Below are positions 11,411 to 21,099 of a stretch of 64,000 bases of DNA, piece by piece. The stretch's first letter is position 1, and every line of letters starts with the position of its first letter. The stretch comes from Clostridium thermobutyricum DSM 4928 (GTDB lineage: Bacteria; Bacillota; Clostridia; Clostridiales; Clostridiaceae). Made by a program: the position numbers and the translations under genes. Location of the stretch: contig NZ_LTAY01000010.1 in NCBI RefSeq assembly GCF_002050515.1, forward strand, positions 29,110 through 93,109, written 5' to 3'. Below the pieces are notes generated by a model. The model saw only the letters and a program-made list of their open reading frames with translations, had not been told where the DNA came from and did no database searches.

Positions 11411-11881
11411 ATGAAAGGGGTAATTAAAAATAAAAAGAAAAAAGGATTTACACTTATAGAAATGGTAGCAGTAGTAGCTATAATAGGAATATTAGCTGCT
11501 ATATTAGTGCCAAAGATAACAGGATATATGAAAGAAGCTAAAAAAACAGGAGTAATAGATCAAGCAAGAAAAGTTAGTCAGGCTTATGAAACTGCTCAAA
11601 TGAAGGATAAATTAGCTAAAGATGATAATGGAACGGTAACAGAGACTCCAGATAATATTAAAGTTGCTACTATAAGCAATGAAACAATGTTAAGTCTATT
11701 AGATATGAAAACAAGTGATTTATCAAAAGAATTAGAAAAAATAATAGGTGTAACTAAAGCTGATAATGCAGTTGTTGCTACAGATATAACTGTTAAAGAC
11801 TGTATCGACATAACTAATGGAGCAGAGTTTGAGGTAACTAGTGACGGAAAACTAATTTCGGGAAGTATAACAACTAAATAA
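11411..11881 (+). CDS. pilA: Major-type type IV pilin, copy 2
   Basis: This tandem paralogue of the preceding pilin (156 aa) has the same leader and helix, KKKKGFTLIEMVAVVAIIG, with Glu at +5. Its globular domain is about 10 residues longer in the central variable loop, and most differences lie there. An AGGAGGTG ribosome site precedes the ATG. A terminator at 11891 follows, so pilB, pilC and both pilins may form a highly expressed upper segment of the operon. Confidence 0.9.
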   Translation: MKGVIKNKKKKGFTLIEMVAVVAIIGILAAILVPKITGYMKEAKKTGVIDQARKVSQAYETAQMKDKLAKDDNGTVTETPDNIKVATISNETMLSLLDMKTSDLSKELEKIIGVTKADNAVVATDITVKDCIDITNGAEFEVTSDGKLISGSITTK

Positions 11882-11890
11882 AATATAATA

Positions 11891-11918
11891 AAAAGCTCCT
11901 TTAAAGAGGAGCTTTTTT
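11891..11918 (+). terminator. Terminator after the pilin pair
   Basis: The stem AAAAGCTCCT pairs with AGGAGCTTTT and is followed by T6. It lies inside the pilus locus and probably lowers read-through into pilD and later genes. Confidence 0.85.
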
Positions 11919-11936
11919 AAAAAAGAGGTATTAAAA

Positions 11937-12689
11937 ATGATTTTTTTAGTTTTTTTTATGAGCTTTTTCATTATGAATATAGTAAATAAATGTATATTAA
12001 AAGAAAAAAATGTATTTTTAGCTTTAGGAATTTCAATTTTATCAATGGGAATATTTTTTAAGTTTGGTTTATCAATTGAATTTTTAAAATTTTCAACTTT
12101 GGCTTTAGTTTTAGCTATTATTGGATGGATTGATTTTAAAACTCAAGATGTTTATACACTTCATATAATAATTGGATGTTTAATAGGATTAATTTTTATA
12201 GGAATAGAATTTTTCATAAGTGAAGGAATTAGTTTAAATACTATATTATCTTTTACTTTACTTATTATTTCTATAATTATTATTGGTGTTTTTGATATTA
12301 GAGCTAATGAAGAAAAATTGATTTATATTTCTATGATATGTATTTATTTATTATATTTCGTCTTAAAAGGAGATCTAAATTTTATAAATATTTTTTCTGC
12401 CTGTATTATTCCAAGCTTAGTTATAGGTGCTCTTGCCTTAGCTGGTGGAATGGGATGGGGAGATGTAGAGATTATATTTATGTGCGGATTATTTTTAGAT
12501 TTTAAAATGTCTCTAGTAAATCTTTTTATGGGGATTCTTTTAGGGGGATTATATTCTATTTATTTAATTATTTTTAAGAAAAAAAAGGGGAAAACATCAA
12601 TTGCCTTTGGACCTTATATGGCACTTGGAACAGGGGTAACAGTTCTTTTTGGGGAACAAATTTTAAATTGGTATATTAATTTTATTTAA
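11937..12689 (+). CDS. pilD: Prepilin peptidase (A24 family), short form
   Basis: This aspartyl membrane protease removes pilin leaders. At 250 aa it has about seven hydrophobic segments. The catalytic aspartates are probably those in GWIDFKTQDVY (about residue 61) and in AGGMGWGDVEII (about 177), the GxGD-type site. The N-terminal cytoplasmic methyltransferase region with paired CxxC motifs, found in bifunctional PilD, is missing; the protein starts directly with a membrane helix. Pilins may therefore be cleaved but not N-methylated, unless another enzyme acts. It lies between the pilins and pilM, with an AGAGG site upstream. Confidence 0.87.
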   Translation: MIFLVFFMSFFIMNIVNKCILKEKNVFLALGISILSMGIFFKFGLSIEFLKFSTLALVLAIIGWIDFKTQDVYTLHIIIGCLIGLIFIGIEFFISEGISLNTILSFTLLIISIIIIGVFDIRANEEKLIYISMICIYLLYFVLKGDLNFINIFSACIIPSLVIGALALAGGMGWGDVEIIFMCGLFLDFKMSLVNLFMGILLGGLYSIYLIIFKKKKGKTSIAFGPYMALGTGVTVLFGEQILNWYINFI

Positions 12690-12704
12690 AAGGGGGAAAT
12701 AGTT

Positions 12705-13715
12705 TTGTTTGATAAAGAAGCAGTTGCATTAGACATAAGTGAAGAGAACATAACTATATTAATAGGGTACAAGCATAACATTAGAGAAGGAGCAACGTTT
12801 AAGACTCCAAAAGGTTCTTTTAAAAATGATGATATTATTGACTTAGATGCTATTTTAGATGTCATTGAGCCTTATATAACAAAAAAGAAAAAGAAAGCTA
12901 AAGAAATTATGTTTTCTATAAGAGGTCAGGACATAATAATTAGACATTTAAGCGTACCTAATACTGATGAGAAGCTAATGAGAGAAAATGTATACTTTGA
13001 ACTTAAGCAGTTTATAGGAGAAAAAATAGAAGAGTATTATAGTGATTTTGAAATACTAGGCTATGATAAAGTAGATAATAATGTTGCAAATGTAATGGTT
13101 GTTGGAGTTAAAAAAGGAAAAATTGATAAATATTTAGAAATAGCTGAAGAATTAAATCTTCAAGTTAAAGCTATTGATATTTTTGCAAATAATATTGGAA
13201 GAGTATTTAAGATGTTAAAAACAAGTACTAATCAAAGTGTTAGACTTGCAGGAGTTTTAAGTATAGAAGGTCATTCTAACTCAATGGTTATAACTGAACT
13301 TGGAAAAGTAGTTATAGAAAAATATCAAGGATATGGAATTTATGGTGCAAATGAGGAAGAACTTAAAAATGAGCATGAGTACAATAAATTTCTTGATAGT
13401 ATAGATTTAAATAGAGAAGTTGATGAAGAAAATGAGAGAAAATATGATAGATTTTTTAAATCTCTTGTAACTCAATATAAACTTTTAATTCAGTTTTATT
13501 CAACAGGAAAGCTTAAAAAGAATTTAGATAAAATTTATTTAGTTGGAAGTGCTAATAGAATAAATGGTATTCATGATTATTTAGAAAATAATTTTGAAGT
13601 TAAAGTTGGGGAAGTTCCAAATTTTGATGATCTAAAGATAGTTGTTAAAAGACCAAAAGATATTAATTTAAAAGATTATCTATACACATATGGATTGTTA
13701 TTAAGAAGGGAATAG
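12705..13715 (+). CDS. pilM: Type IV pilus assembly protein PilM
   Basis: PilM is an actin-like (FtsA-fold) cytoplasmic protein that binds the N-terminus of PilN and connects to the motor. The 336-aa protein starts with the ALDISEENITILIG phosphate-loop-like strand pair. Further actin-fold elements include an AGVLSIEGHSNSMVI second loop near 185 and IYLVGSANRINGIHDYL near 282. Translation starts at TTG 12705, 8 nt after AGGGGGAA. It is 4 nt upstream of pilN. Confidence 0.85.
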   Translation: MFDKEAVALDISEENITILIGYKHNIREGATFKTPKGSFKNDDIIDLDAILDVIEPYITKKKKKAKEIMFSIRGQDIIIRHLSVPNTDEKLMRENVYFELKQFIGEKIEEYYSDFEILGYDKVDNNVANVMVVGVKKGKIDKYLEIAEELNLQVKAIDIFANNIGRVFKMLKTSTNQSVRLAGVLSIEGHSNSMVITELGKVVIEKYQGYGIYGANEEELKNEHEYNKFLDSIDLNREVDEENERKYDRFFKSLVTQYKLLIQFYSTGKLKKNLDKIYLVGSANRINGIHDYLENNFEVKVGEVPNFDDLKIVVKRPKDINLKDYLYTYGLLLRRE

Positions 13716-13719
13716 AAGT

Positions 13720-14307
13720 ATGAGTAAAATTAGAGAATTAAATTTAGTACCTCAACATATAAAGCATGAAAAAGAGAATAGAGAGAAATTATCTAAATAT
13801 ATAGCAAGCGGAGTTATTATTTGTTGTGCAGTAAGTGGAGTAGCCATTTATCTAAATACAAAGGTGTCAGATTTAGATAAACAAAAAGCACATCTTCAAC
13901 AAGAAATACAAAAGACACAAGAGAGATTTAATGAAAATAGCGAAATGAACACTAAAATTCAAGAATTAGATTCTAAAATAAATAAAATTTATAGTCTTTC
14001 TGTTTTAAAACAAAAAGATACTAAAGAAGTCTTAACTAATCTTAGTAAAAAATTTCCTAGTGGAGTGAAATTAAAAACTTTAAATTTTGTAAATACAGAA
14101 CAAGATGTAAAAGATGGATATTTAGGTAGCATAACTATGAGTGGTAGTTCAACTAAAAGAAATGAAATAGAAGAATTTTGGGCTAACTTAAGAGAAGATA
14201 AGAGATATTATATATCACATATTTCAGGTATTACGAAGACAGAAGATAAAGAGACAGGAACAAGTCTTTATAATTTTGATTTAACTATGAAAGTTAAGGA
14301 GAATTAA
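13720..14307 (+). CDS. pilN: Type IV pilus assembly protein PilN
   Basis: This 195-aa bitopic inner-membrane protein has a short cytoplasmic N-terminus starting with the conserved IRELNLVPQHIK. That is the PilM-binding INLLP-type motif. One membrane helix (about 28-47), a coiled coil (about 50-95) and a small extracellular domain follow. It is encoded between pilM and pilO with 4-nt gaps, so the PilMNO alignment complex is complete. Confidence 0.85.
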   Translation: MSKIRELNLVPQHIKHEKENREKLSKYIASGVIICCAVSGVAIYLNTKVSDLDKQKAHLQQEIQKTQERFNENSEMNTKIQELDSKINKIYSLSVLKQKDTKEVLTNLSKKFPSGVKLKTLNFVNTEQDVKDGYLGSITMSGSSTKRNEIEEFWANLREDKRYYISHISGITKTEDKETGTSLYNFDLTMKVKEN

Positions 14308-14311
14308 TATT

Positions 14312-15298
14312 ATGTTTAGTAAGAAAAAAGATAATAATAAATTAAAAGTTAAGAAAAGTTTGCCTAAATTTGAAGTAAGCAAAAATGAAAAAATTTTATT
14401 AGGATTAGTAGCTACCGGAGTTGTAGGATATGGAGTTTATGCTTTTTTATTTGAACCTATATCAGAAAAAATTAAGCCTTTAGAACAAGAAGTTAAATCT
14501 CTTCAAGCAACAGTAAATAGTAGAAAAAATATAGATGAGCAATTAATAGAAACAAAAAAAATTCTTTCAGAAAAAGAGAAAGAATATAAACAAGTAGTGA
14601 TAAAAATTCCTGAAACAGATAAATATCCTGAAATTTCCAAGGATCTTCACACTTTAGCATTAAACAATAATATAGAAATAAATTCTGTAACATTTGGACA
14701 ACCTACTGTTATAAATTATGGAGAAGCTACTGAAGCAAATGCATCACAGGCTTCAGGAGGAGAAAAAACAGAAAACTCAGAGGAAAATGTTAATAATGAG
14801 GAAAAATATAATAAACTTATACAAGCTAAAAATGGATTTTATAAGTATACAATAACAGTAAATTATGAAGGAGCATATAATCATGCTTTAAATTTTGTAA
14901 AAGCTATGGAAAGACAGGAACAAATTTTAGAGCTAACGAATATAACTTTAAGTGAGAAACAAGAGACTGAGGAAATGGATAAAGAAAAAGAAATTGATAG
15001 TTTAAATGAAGAAGTCGCTAAATTAACAGATAAGATAACTGATCTTATAGCAAAAAGAACAGTTGAACTTGATGCAATAAGAAAGGTTGAGTTACAAGGG
15101 GAAATTCAAACATATCAAGTTGAGAGAGAAAACTTGAAAGATAGGATTAAAAATATAAGAGAAGGAAATATAAGTGGACAAAAATATACTGTAACAGGCG
15201 GAACAATAACTTTTGATTACTACACTAGAGGAGAAATAAAACAAGAAAATCATAAATTTAATAATAATAAATATGGTAAAAATGATTTATTCAAGTAA
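14312..15298 (+). CDS. pilO: PilO-like type IV pilus assembly protein
   Basis: This bitopic protein (328 aa) has a basic N-terminus, a membrane helix at about 28-47, a coiled coil (about 55-95) and a ferredoxin-like region typical of PilO. It is longer than the usual ~200 aa. There is an acidic low-complexity stretch near 140-165 and a second coiled coil at about 225-285. Position after pilN and the topology support PilO; sequence identity alone would be weak. The extra coil could reach through the thick cell wall, which is inference. Confidence 0.72.
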   Translation: MFSKKKDNNKLKVKKSLPKFEVSKNEKILLGLVATGVVGYGVYAFLFEPISEKIKPLEQEVKSLQATVNSRKNIDEQLIETKKILSEKEKEYKQVVIKIPETDKYPEISKDLHTLALNNNIEINSVTFGQPTVINYGEATEANASQASGGEKTENSEENVNNEEKYNKLIQAKNGFYKYTITVNYEGAYNHALNFVKAMERQEQILELTNITLSEKQETEEMDKEKEIDSLNEEVAKLTDKITDLIAKRTVELDAIRKVELQGEIQTYQVERENLKDRIKNIREGNISGQKYTVTGGTITFDYYTRGEIKQENHKFNNNKYGKNDLFK

Positions 15299-15314
15299 TT
15301 TTAAGAGGTAAATT

Positions 15315-15929
15315 ATGAGAAAAAAAATAAAAAAGAAAAAAGGATTTACTCTTATAGAAGTAGTGGCAGGCTTAGCAATGTTTGCGATAGTATCATCAGT
15401 AATAATGAATATGATATTAGATGTTAATAAGTATAATGCGGAAAATAAAAATCAATTTGATACAAGTTCTATGTCTAGAGCTTTTAATGAAGCTATAAAA
15501 AATAAAAGACCAAAAGACAATCCTTATCCAACTACCTGGGATGGAACAACATCTAATGTTGATGGACCTAAAAAGACATATTATATAGGATTTAATACTA
15601 TTGATGATTTAAATGATTCAATTAAAAATAAATTATTGGATAATGTTTTCATAAATGATAATAGTAAATCATCAGATGAAGAAGATGAAAATGGTATAAA
15701 GTATGTTATTAGAAAAACAAAAGAAAATGGAAATTTTTTAAATGAAATAGATAAAGTTGAAGAGTTATCTAAAGAATCTTATGCAACTAAGTATAAATAT
15801 GGAATTAAAATAACAGTTCAAAAAAAAGATATAGAAAAAGTATATTTATTTGATACAGATACAATAGATGTAAAAGACGGAATAACAACAGTAACTACAA
15901 GAAAATTTGCAATATCAAGTATAGCATAA
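15315..15929 (+). CDS. Minor pilin (PilV/PilW-like prepilin)
   Basis: This prepilin-like protein (204 aa) has the leader RKKIKKKKG, then FTLIEVVAGLAMFAIVSSV with Glu at +5. Its soluble domain of about 170 aa is acidic in the middle (DNSKSSDEEDENG). It is the first of four minor-pilin-type genes that close the locus. In type IV systems such proteins form the initiating tip complex. Confidence 0.78.
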   Translation: MRKKIKKKKGFTLIEVVAGLAMFAIVSSVIMNMILDVNKYNAENKNQFDTSSMSRAFNEAIKNKRPKDNPYPTTWDGTTSNVDGPKKTYYIGFNTIDDLNDSIKNKLLDNVFINDNSKSSDEEDENGIKYVIRKTKENGNFLNEIDKVEELSKESYATKYKYGIKITVQKKDIEKVYLFDTDTIDVKDGITTVTTRKFAISSIA

Positions 15930-15940
15930 GGGAGGTAATA

Positions 15941-16426
15941 ATGAAAAATAAAAAGAAAAAAGGATTTACTCTTGTTGAGTTGATGGCTGTGATAGCCATA
16001 TTAGGTATTTTTTCAACTCTTATATTTTCATTATTTTCTTCATCTACATCAATGCTTGTAATGGCAGAAAATGATAATGTTATACAAAATGAGAGTAGAA
16101 ATATAATAGATGTTCTTGAAGAAGATATTAGATATGGTTCAAAGATAAAACCAGGAACTTCTGGGACAGGAAATGTATTATCTTTAACTAGAAATGGTAA
16201 AAGATATGTTTATAAAATAGAAGGAACTGAGTTTAAAAAATATGAAGATAATACACCTGATAATGGAATTGATAATGCAGATAATTTTATAATTGCACCT
16301 TCAAAAAATGTAAAAGAGTTCGAAATATCAGAAAAAGAAGGGTTATATAAAATAAGATTTAAATTTGAGAATGGAAAAAGCAGTTATGATTATGAAAATA
16401 GTATATATCCTATGAATGGAAATTAA
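15941..16426 (+). CDS. Minor pilin (prepilin N-terminal methylation motif)
   Basis: This 161-aa prepilin has leader KNKKKKG, then FTLVELMAVIAILGIFSTL with Glu at +5. The soluble domain resembles PilW/GspJ-type minor pilins (DVLEEDIRYGSKIKPG near residue 60), which is a weak match. A GGGAGG site precedes it, and it lies 11 nt after the previous gene. Confidence 0.78.
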   Translation: MKNKKKKGFTLVELMAVIAILGIFSTLIFSLFSSSTSMLVMAENDNVIQNESRNIIDVLEEDIRYGSKIKPGTSGTGNVLSLTRNGKRYVYKIEGTEFKKYEDNTPDNGIDNADNFIIAPSKNVKEFEISEKEGLYKIRFKFENGKSSYDYENSIYPMNGN

Positions 16427-16444
16427 ATATGAGAGGAGAGAGTT

Positions 16445-17659
16445 ATGGTGAAAAATCGAAAAAAGAAAGGTAGCACACTCGTAACCGTTCTTGCAGTATC
16501 TCTAATATTTATGGCTTTAAGTGGGGTTATATTAAAATCTATATCAAGTACTATGAAATTAAATACAAATCAAAAAGAAATTGAAGATTTGAGATATGCT
16601 GCTGAATCAGGGTTAGAACTTGCTAGAAGTCATTTTGAATCAGGAAATATGTCTATAGATACCAGGGATTCAAGTTTAGCCAGTCAAGAAGAAAAAAATT
16701 TAGATAATATATTAAGTACAAAAGATTCAGGTGGTATAGTAGATAAAGTAGATATATATATGGATACTAAAAATGGTAAAGACATTATTAAAAGTGTAGC
16801 AAAACATGTAAATGGGACAACTACAGAATTAGCTATGATAAATTATAGAAAGATAGCTAGTGGACATAATACTGATATTTTTGATCATGGATTAGTTGCA
16901 GGTTCTGGAGGAGTTATTATAAATAATGGTGGAGTATTAAATGGGACAGCTTCTAGTATATCTACTGGTAAGCCATTAGTTAATGCAGGAACTGGAAATA
17001 CACAACTTGGTTCTATAGAAGAAAACACAATAGGTTCTTTGAGCTTTCAAAATTGGAATAACAAAAAAGATACTATAACTTTAAGAGAAGATTGGAATTT
17101 TTATAATGGTAATTATGAAAATGGGCAAAAAATTAATATAACAAATGTTGAATTAACATTTAGTAATAATGAACTTAAAGTTGATGGAAGCAGTGAGGAG
17201 ATTAAAACTTATATTAAAAATTTAGTAAAAGAACCAGTTGTTAAAATACAAATAAAAGGATTAAAAATAGAACATGAAATGACTATTTATTTAGTTAATG
17301 CAAATAATCTAAATATAAATTCAGCAGGATCAATGATGATAAATAATACTGCCATAATATGTGATGGAGAAATAAGTGTAACTGGTGCTAAAGCAACAAA
17401 TGGAGTTTATTATGATGGAGCTTTACATTTATCTAATTCTACAATTTTTGGAGAAAAAGTTACGATTGACAAAGGATCATCAATTCATATGGCATATCAA
17501 CCTTCAAAAGATAATGGGTTTGGACTTTTAGAGGAAGATGAAGAGAATTTGTTAAATGACATGTTAGGAACATTGCTTCCAAATTGGAGTTCTGGTGGAC
17601 AAGAAGGGAATAATTCAGAAAAAATAGAATTTATAGAAAATACATTCAATAATGAGTAA
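16445..17659 (+). CDS. Large PilX/GspK-like minor pilin, copy 1
   Basis: This 404-aa protein has a type IV pilin-like N-terminus: leader KNRKKKG, then STLVTVLAVSLIFMALSGVIL. The +5 residue is Thr, not Glu. Lack of Glu5 is known for GspK-type tip subunits. RYAAESGLELARS near residue 52 matches the PilX N-terminal pattern. The large domain is rich in Asn, Gly and beta-strand-forming repeats and could form an extended beta fold at the pilus tip. A paralogue follows after a terminator. Confidence 0.72.
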   Translation: MVKNRKKKGSTLVTVLAVSLIFMALSGVILKSISSTMKLNTNQKEIEDLRYAAESGLELARSHFESGNMSIDTRDSSLASQEEKNLDNILSTKDSGGIVDKVDIYMDTKNGKDIIKSVAKHVNGTTTELAMINYRKIASGHNTDIFDHGLVAGSGGVIINNGGVLNGTASSISTGKPLVNAGTGNTQLGSIEENTIGSLSFQNWNNKKDTITLREDWNFYNGNYENGQKINITNVELTFSNNELKVDGSSEEIKTYIKNLVKEPVVKIQIKGLKIEHEMTIYLVNANNLNINSAGSMMINNTAIICDGEISVTGAKATNGVYYDGALHLSNSTIFGEKVTIDKGSSIHMAYQPSKDNGFGLLEEDEENLLNDMLGTLLPNWSSGGQEGNNSEKIEFIENTFNNE

Positions 17660-17667
17660 ATAAAAAC

Positions 17668-17702
17668 AAAAATGGATTCATAAAATTGAATCCATTTTTA
17701 AT
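17668..17702 (+). terminator. Terminator between the two large minor pilin genes
   Basis: A 13-bp stem containing ATGGATTCA and TGAATCCAT is followed by a short T-rich stretch. The next gene may be transcribed separately or by read-through. Confidence 0.8.
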
Positions 17703-17764
17703 ATAAAAAACTAATGATTATAATATGAAATTTAAATCAGAAATAATTAATTAGGGGAAATGGT

Positions 17765-19000
17765 ATGTGGAAAAATAAAAAGAATGGAAGTAGTATGGTT
17801 ACAATTCTTGCAGTAACTTTAGTGCTGGTATTTTTAAGTGGAGTAATATTAAAATTTGCTATGGGGACTATGAAGTTAAATAAAAATCAAAAAGAGAGTG
17901 AGGATGTTCAATTTGCTGCTGAAGGTGGAATAGAACTTGGAAGAAGTTATATTCAAAGCAAAGCTTTATTATCAGGAACTTCAACATCTGAATTTGATTT
18001 TGATACTGAAACAGCTTCTACAGGAAGTGTATTAAGTACATTAACAAATGAACTTGAAAAGGACAAGATAGATAATGCAAATGTTAAATCTCAATATTTG
18101 GGTAATGATAAGATTCTTTTAACAAGTATTGCAAAAGATATTGATGGAAAAGAGAAAACTGTAAAATGTAAGTTAGAGGTTTCTCAAGCAAATGATAATG
18201 ATATATTTGATTATGGAATTGTTGGAGGTCAAGGAAATGTTAATATAGAGAATATTGGTGGTGGAAGAACCAATATAAGTAGCAGCGTATCTAGTTCTAA
18301 TATTTATGATGAGAATGGAAATGAATTAAATAAAATTCCTGTAAATGAAGATGGAAGTAAAGCTAAAATATCTAAAAATAAATTTGGTGATTTAACATTT
18401 TTAACTCAAGCTCAGCCTTTGTCTGAAATAACTGCTAAATATAGTGGAAGCCCTCATATAGCATTAAAGACAAGCAAATTTTATAATGGAAATTCTGAAA
18501 CAATACCAACAAAAATAGAAGCTAATATAGATGATCCAAAAAATATAACTATTGATGGTAAAGAATATCCTATAAATTCCTTAGGAAATAAAAATAATAT
18601 TCCATCAGGGTTAAAGCTAAAACATGTAATAATAATGACTATAAAAGGACATGGTATAAGAACTGAAGTTGAAATACTTATGACAAATACAAATCATATT
18701 AAACTAGAAGCAAAAGATATAGCTATAGATTTAAATAATGTTGTAATATTAAATAAAGGGACTATTGAATTTACTGGAACAGGTTCAGTGAAATTAGTAA
18801 ATTCAACTGTTTATGGTGAAGATATAAAAGCAAATTTAAAAACATCTTTTGAAGTGATAGGATCATTAAAAAATGGATTAAGTGATGAAAAAGAAGATAA
18901 TTTAAATAAAATTATAGAAGCTATAATGCCAGGATGGAATGATGTAACAAATCAATCAAAAGGTAGCGTAGATATTATTAAAGGTTCTTTTGAGTCTTAG
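17765..19000 (+). CDS. Large PilX/GspK-like minor pilin, copy 2
   Basis: This paralogue of the previous protein (411 aa) has N-terminus KNKKNG, then SSMVTILAVTLVLVFLSGVIL, again with Thr at +5 in place of Glu. QFAAEGGIELGRSY matches the PilX-like segment. The remaining ~330 residues are secreted-type, Asn/Gly-rich, and share the overall layout of copy 1 (IFDYGIVGGQGNV against IFDHGLVAGSGGV). An AGGGGAAA site precedes the ATG. A terminator at 19071 ends the locus. Confidence 0.72.
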   Translation: MWKNKKNGSSMVTILAVTLVLVFLSGVILKFAMGTMKLNKNQKESEDVQFAAEGGIELGRSYIQSKALLSGTSTSEFDFDTETASTGSVLSTLTNELEKDKIDNANVKSQYLGNDKILLTSIAKDIDGKEKTVKCKLEVSQANDNDIFDYGIVGGQGNVNIENIGGGRTNISSSVSSSNIYDENGNELNKIPVNEDGSKAKISKNKFGDLTFLTQAQPLSEITAKYSGSPHIALKTSKFYNGNSETIPTKIEANIDDPKNITIDGKEYPINSLGNKNNIPSGLKLKHVIIMTIKGHGIRTEVEILMTNTNHIKLEAKDIAIDLNNVVILNKGTIEFTGTGSVKLVNSTVYGEDIKANLKTSFEVIGSLKNGLSDEKEDNLNKIIEAIMPGWNDVTNQSKGSVDIIKGSFES

Positions 19001-19070
19001 AAATATTTCTTAAAAAATAAAAAAACTGAGACTTATTTAAAAAAAGACTATAAATTATAATTAATATATA

Positions 19071-19103
19071 ATAGGACTTAAAAATTTTTAAGTCCTATTT
19101 TTA
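19071..19103 (+). terminator. Terminator of the pilus locus
   Basis: A 14-bp perfect stem (ATAGGACTTAAAAA and its complement) is followed by TTTTTATT. Confidence 0.88.
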
Positions 19104-19145
19104 TTAATGTAATTATTTTTTTTCAAAACTATTGATAAAGTTTTA

Positions 19146-19174
19146 TTGACAATAGTTTTTTTGTAATTTATAAT
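19146..19174 (+). promoter_or_regulatory. Promoter of guaB
   Basis: A consensus sigma-A promoter: TTGACA at 19146-19151, 17-bp spacer, TATAAT at 19169-19174. Transcription would start near 19181, upstream of the guanine riboswitch. Confidence 0.9.
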
Positions 19175-19206
19175 AGTGATAATTTAAAATTGAATTTGCA
19201 CATTTA

Positions 19207-19276
19207 TTACTCGTATATCCCCTGAATATGGCAGGGAGTATCTACCGGAAACCTTAAATTTCTGACTATGAGTGAA
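19207..19276 (+). promoter_or_regulatory. Guanine riboswitch aptamer (purine family)
   Basis: The aptamer has the purine-riboswitch core: ACTCGTATA opening P1, the P2 arm CCCCTGAATATGGCAGGG, the J2/3 segment GTATCTACC, and a P3 closing into CTGACTATGAGTG. The ligand-reading base in GACTATG is C (equivalent to C74), which specifies guanine/hypoxanthine rather than adenine. It sits between the guaB promoter and a terminator at 19333. The 3' P1 strand AGTGAA is complementary to TTCACT in that terminator, so antitermination in the absence of guanine is readily drawn. Confidence 0.95.
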
Positions 19277-19332
19277 TATAATATAGATTATTTCTATAAA
19301 TACATACTTATAGTATTTTTTATTGTAGATTT

Positions 19333-19376
19333 AAGCATATTATCTTCACTTATTGAAGCTAATGTGCTTTTTTTGT
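19333..19376 (+). terminator. Riboswitch-controlled terminator
   Basis: A stem of AAGCATATTA and TAATGTGCTT with nested CTTCA/TGAAG pairs is followed by T7. It is the expression platform of the guanine riboswitch, stopping guaB transcription when guanine is bound. Confidence 0.85.
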
Positions 19377-19514
19377 ACTTTTTTATGGGGTTTACTTGAT
19401 AAAACTTACAATATAATGCATTTGTTGTAATAGAAAATACATAAAATAAATTTACTTTATTTATTAAAAGGACAAGTAGAGTAATAAATATTCAAATAAT
19501 TACACAATCTATAA

Positions 19515-21005
<1,491 letters not shown>

Positions 21006-21023
21006 TTTGATTAGTTTTAAATA

Positions 21024-21050
21024 AGAGAGGAAATTTTCCTCTCTTTGTAT
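21024..21050 (+). terminator. Possible terminator between guaB and guaA
   Basis: The stem AGAGAGGAAA pairs with TTTTCCTCTCT but the T-run after it is weak. It may only reduce read-through into guaA. Confidence 0.55.
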
Positions 21051-21099
21051 GTTATAATTTACTATGTAAAATAAAGGAATAATTATCTAGGAGGAAACC

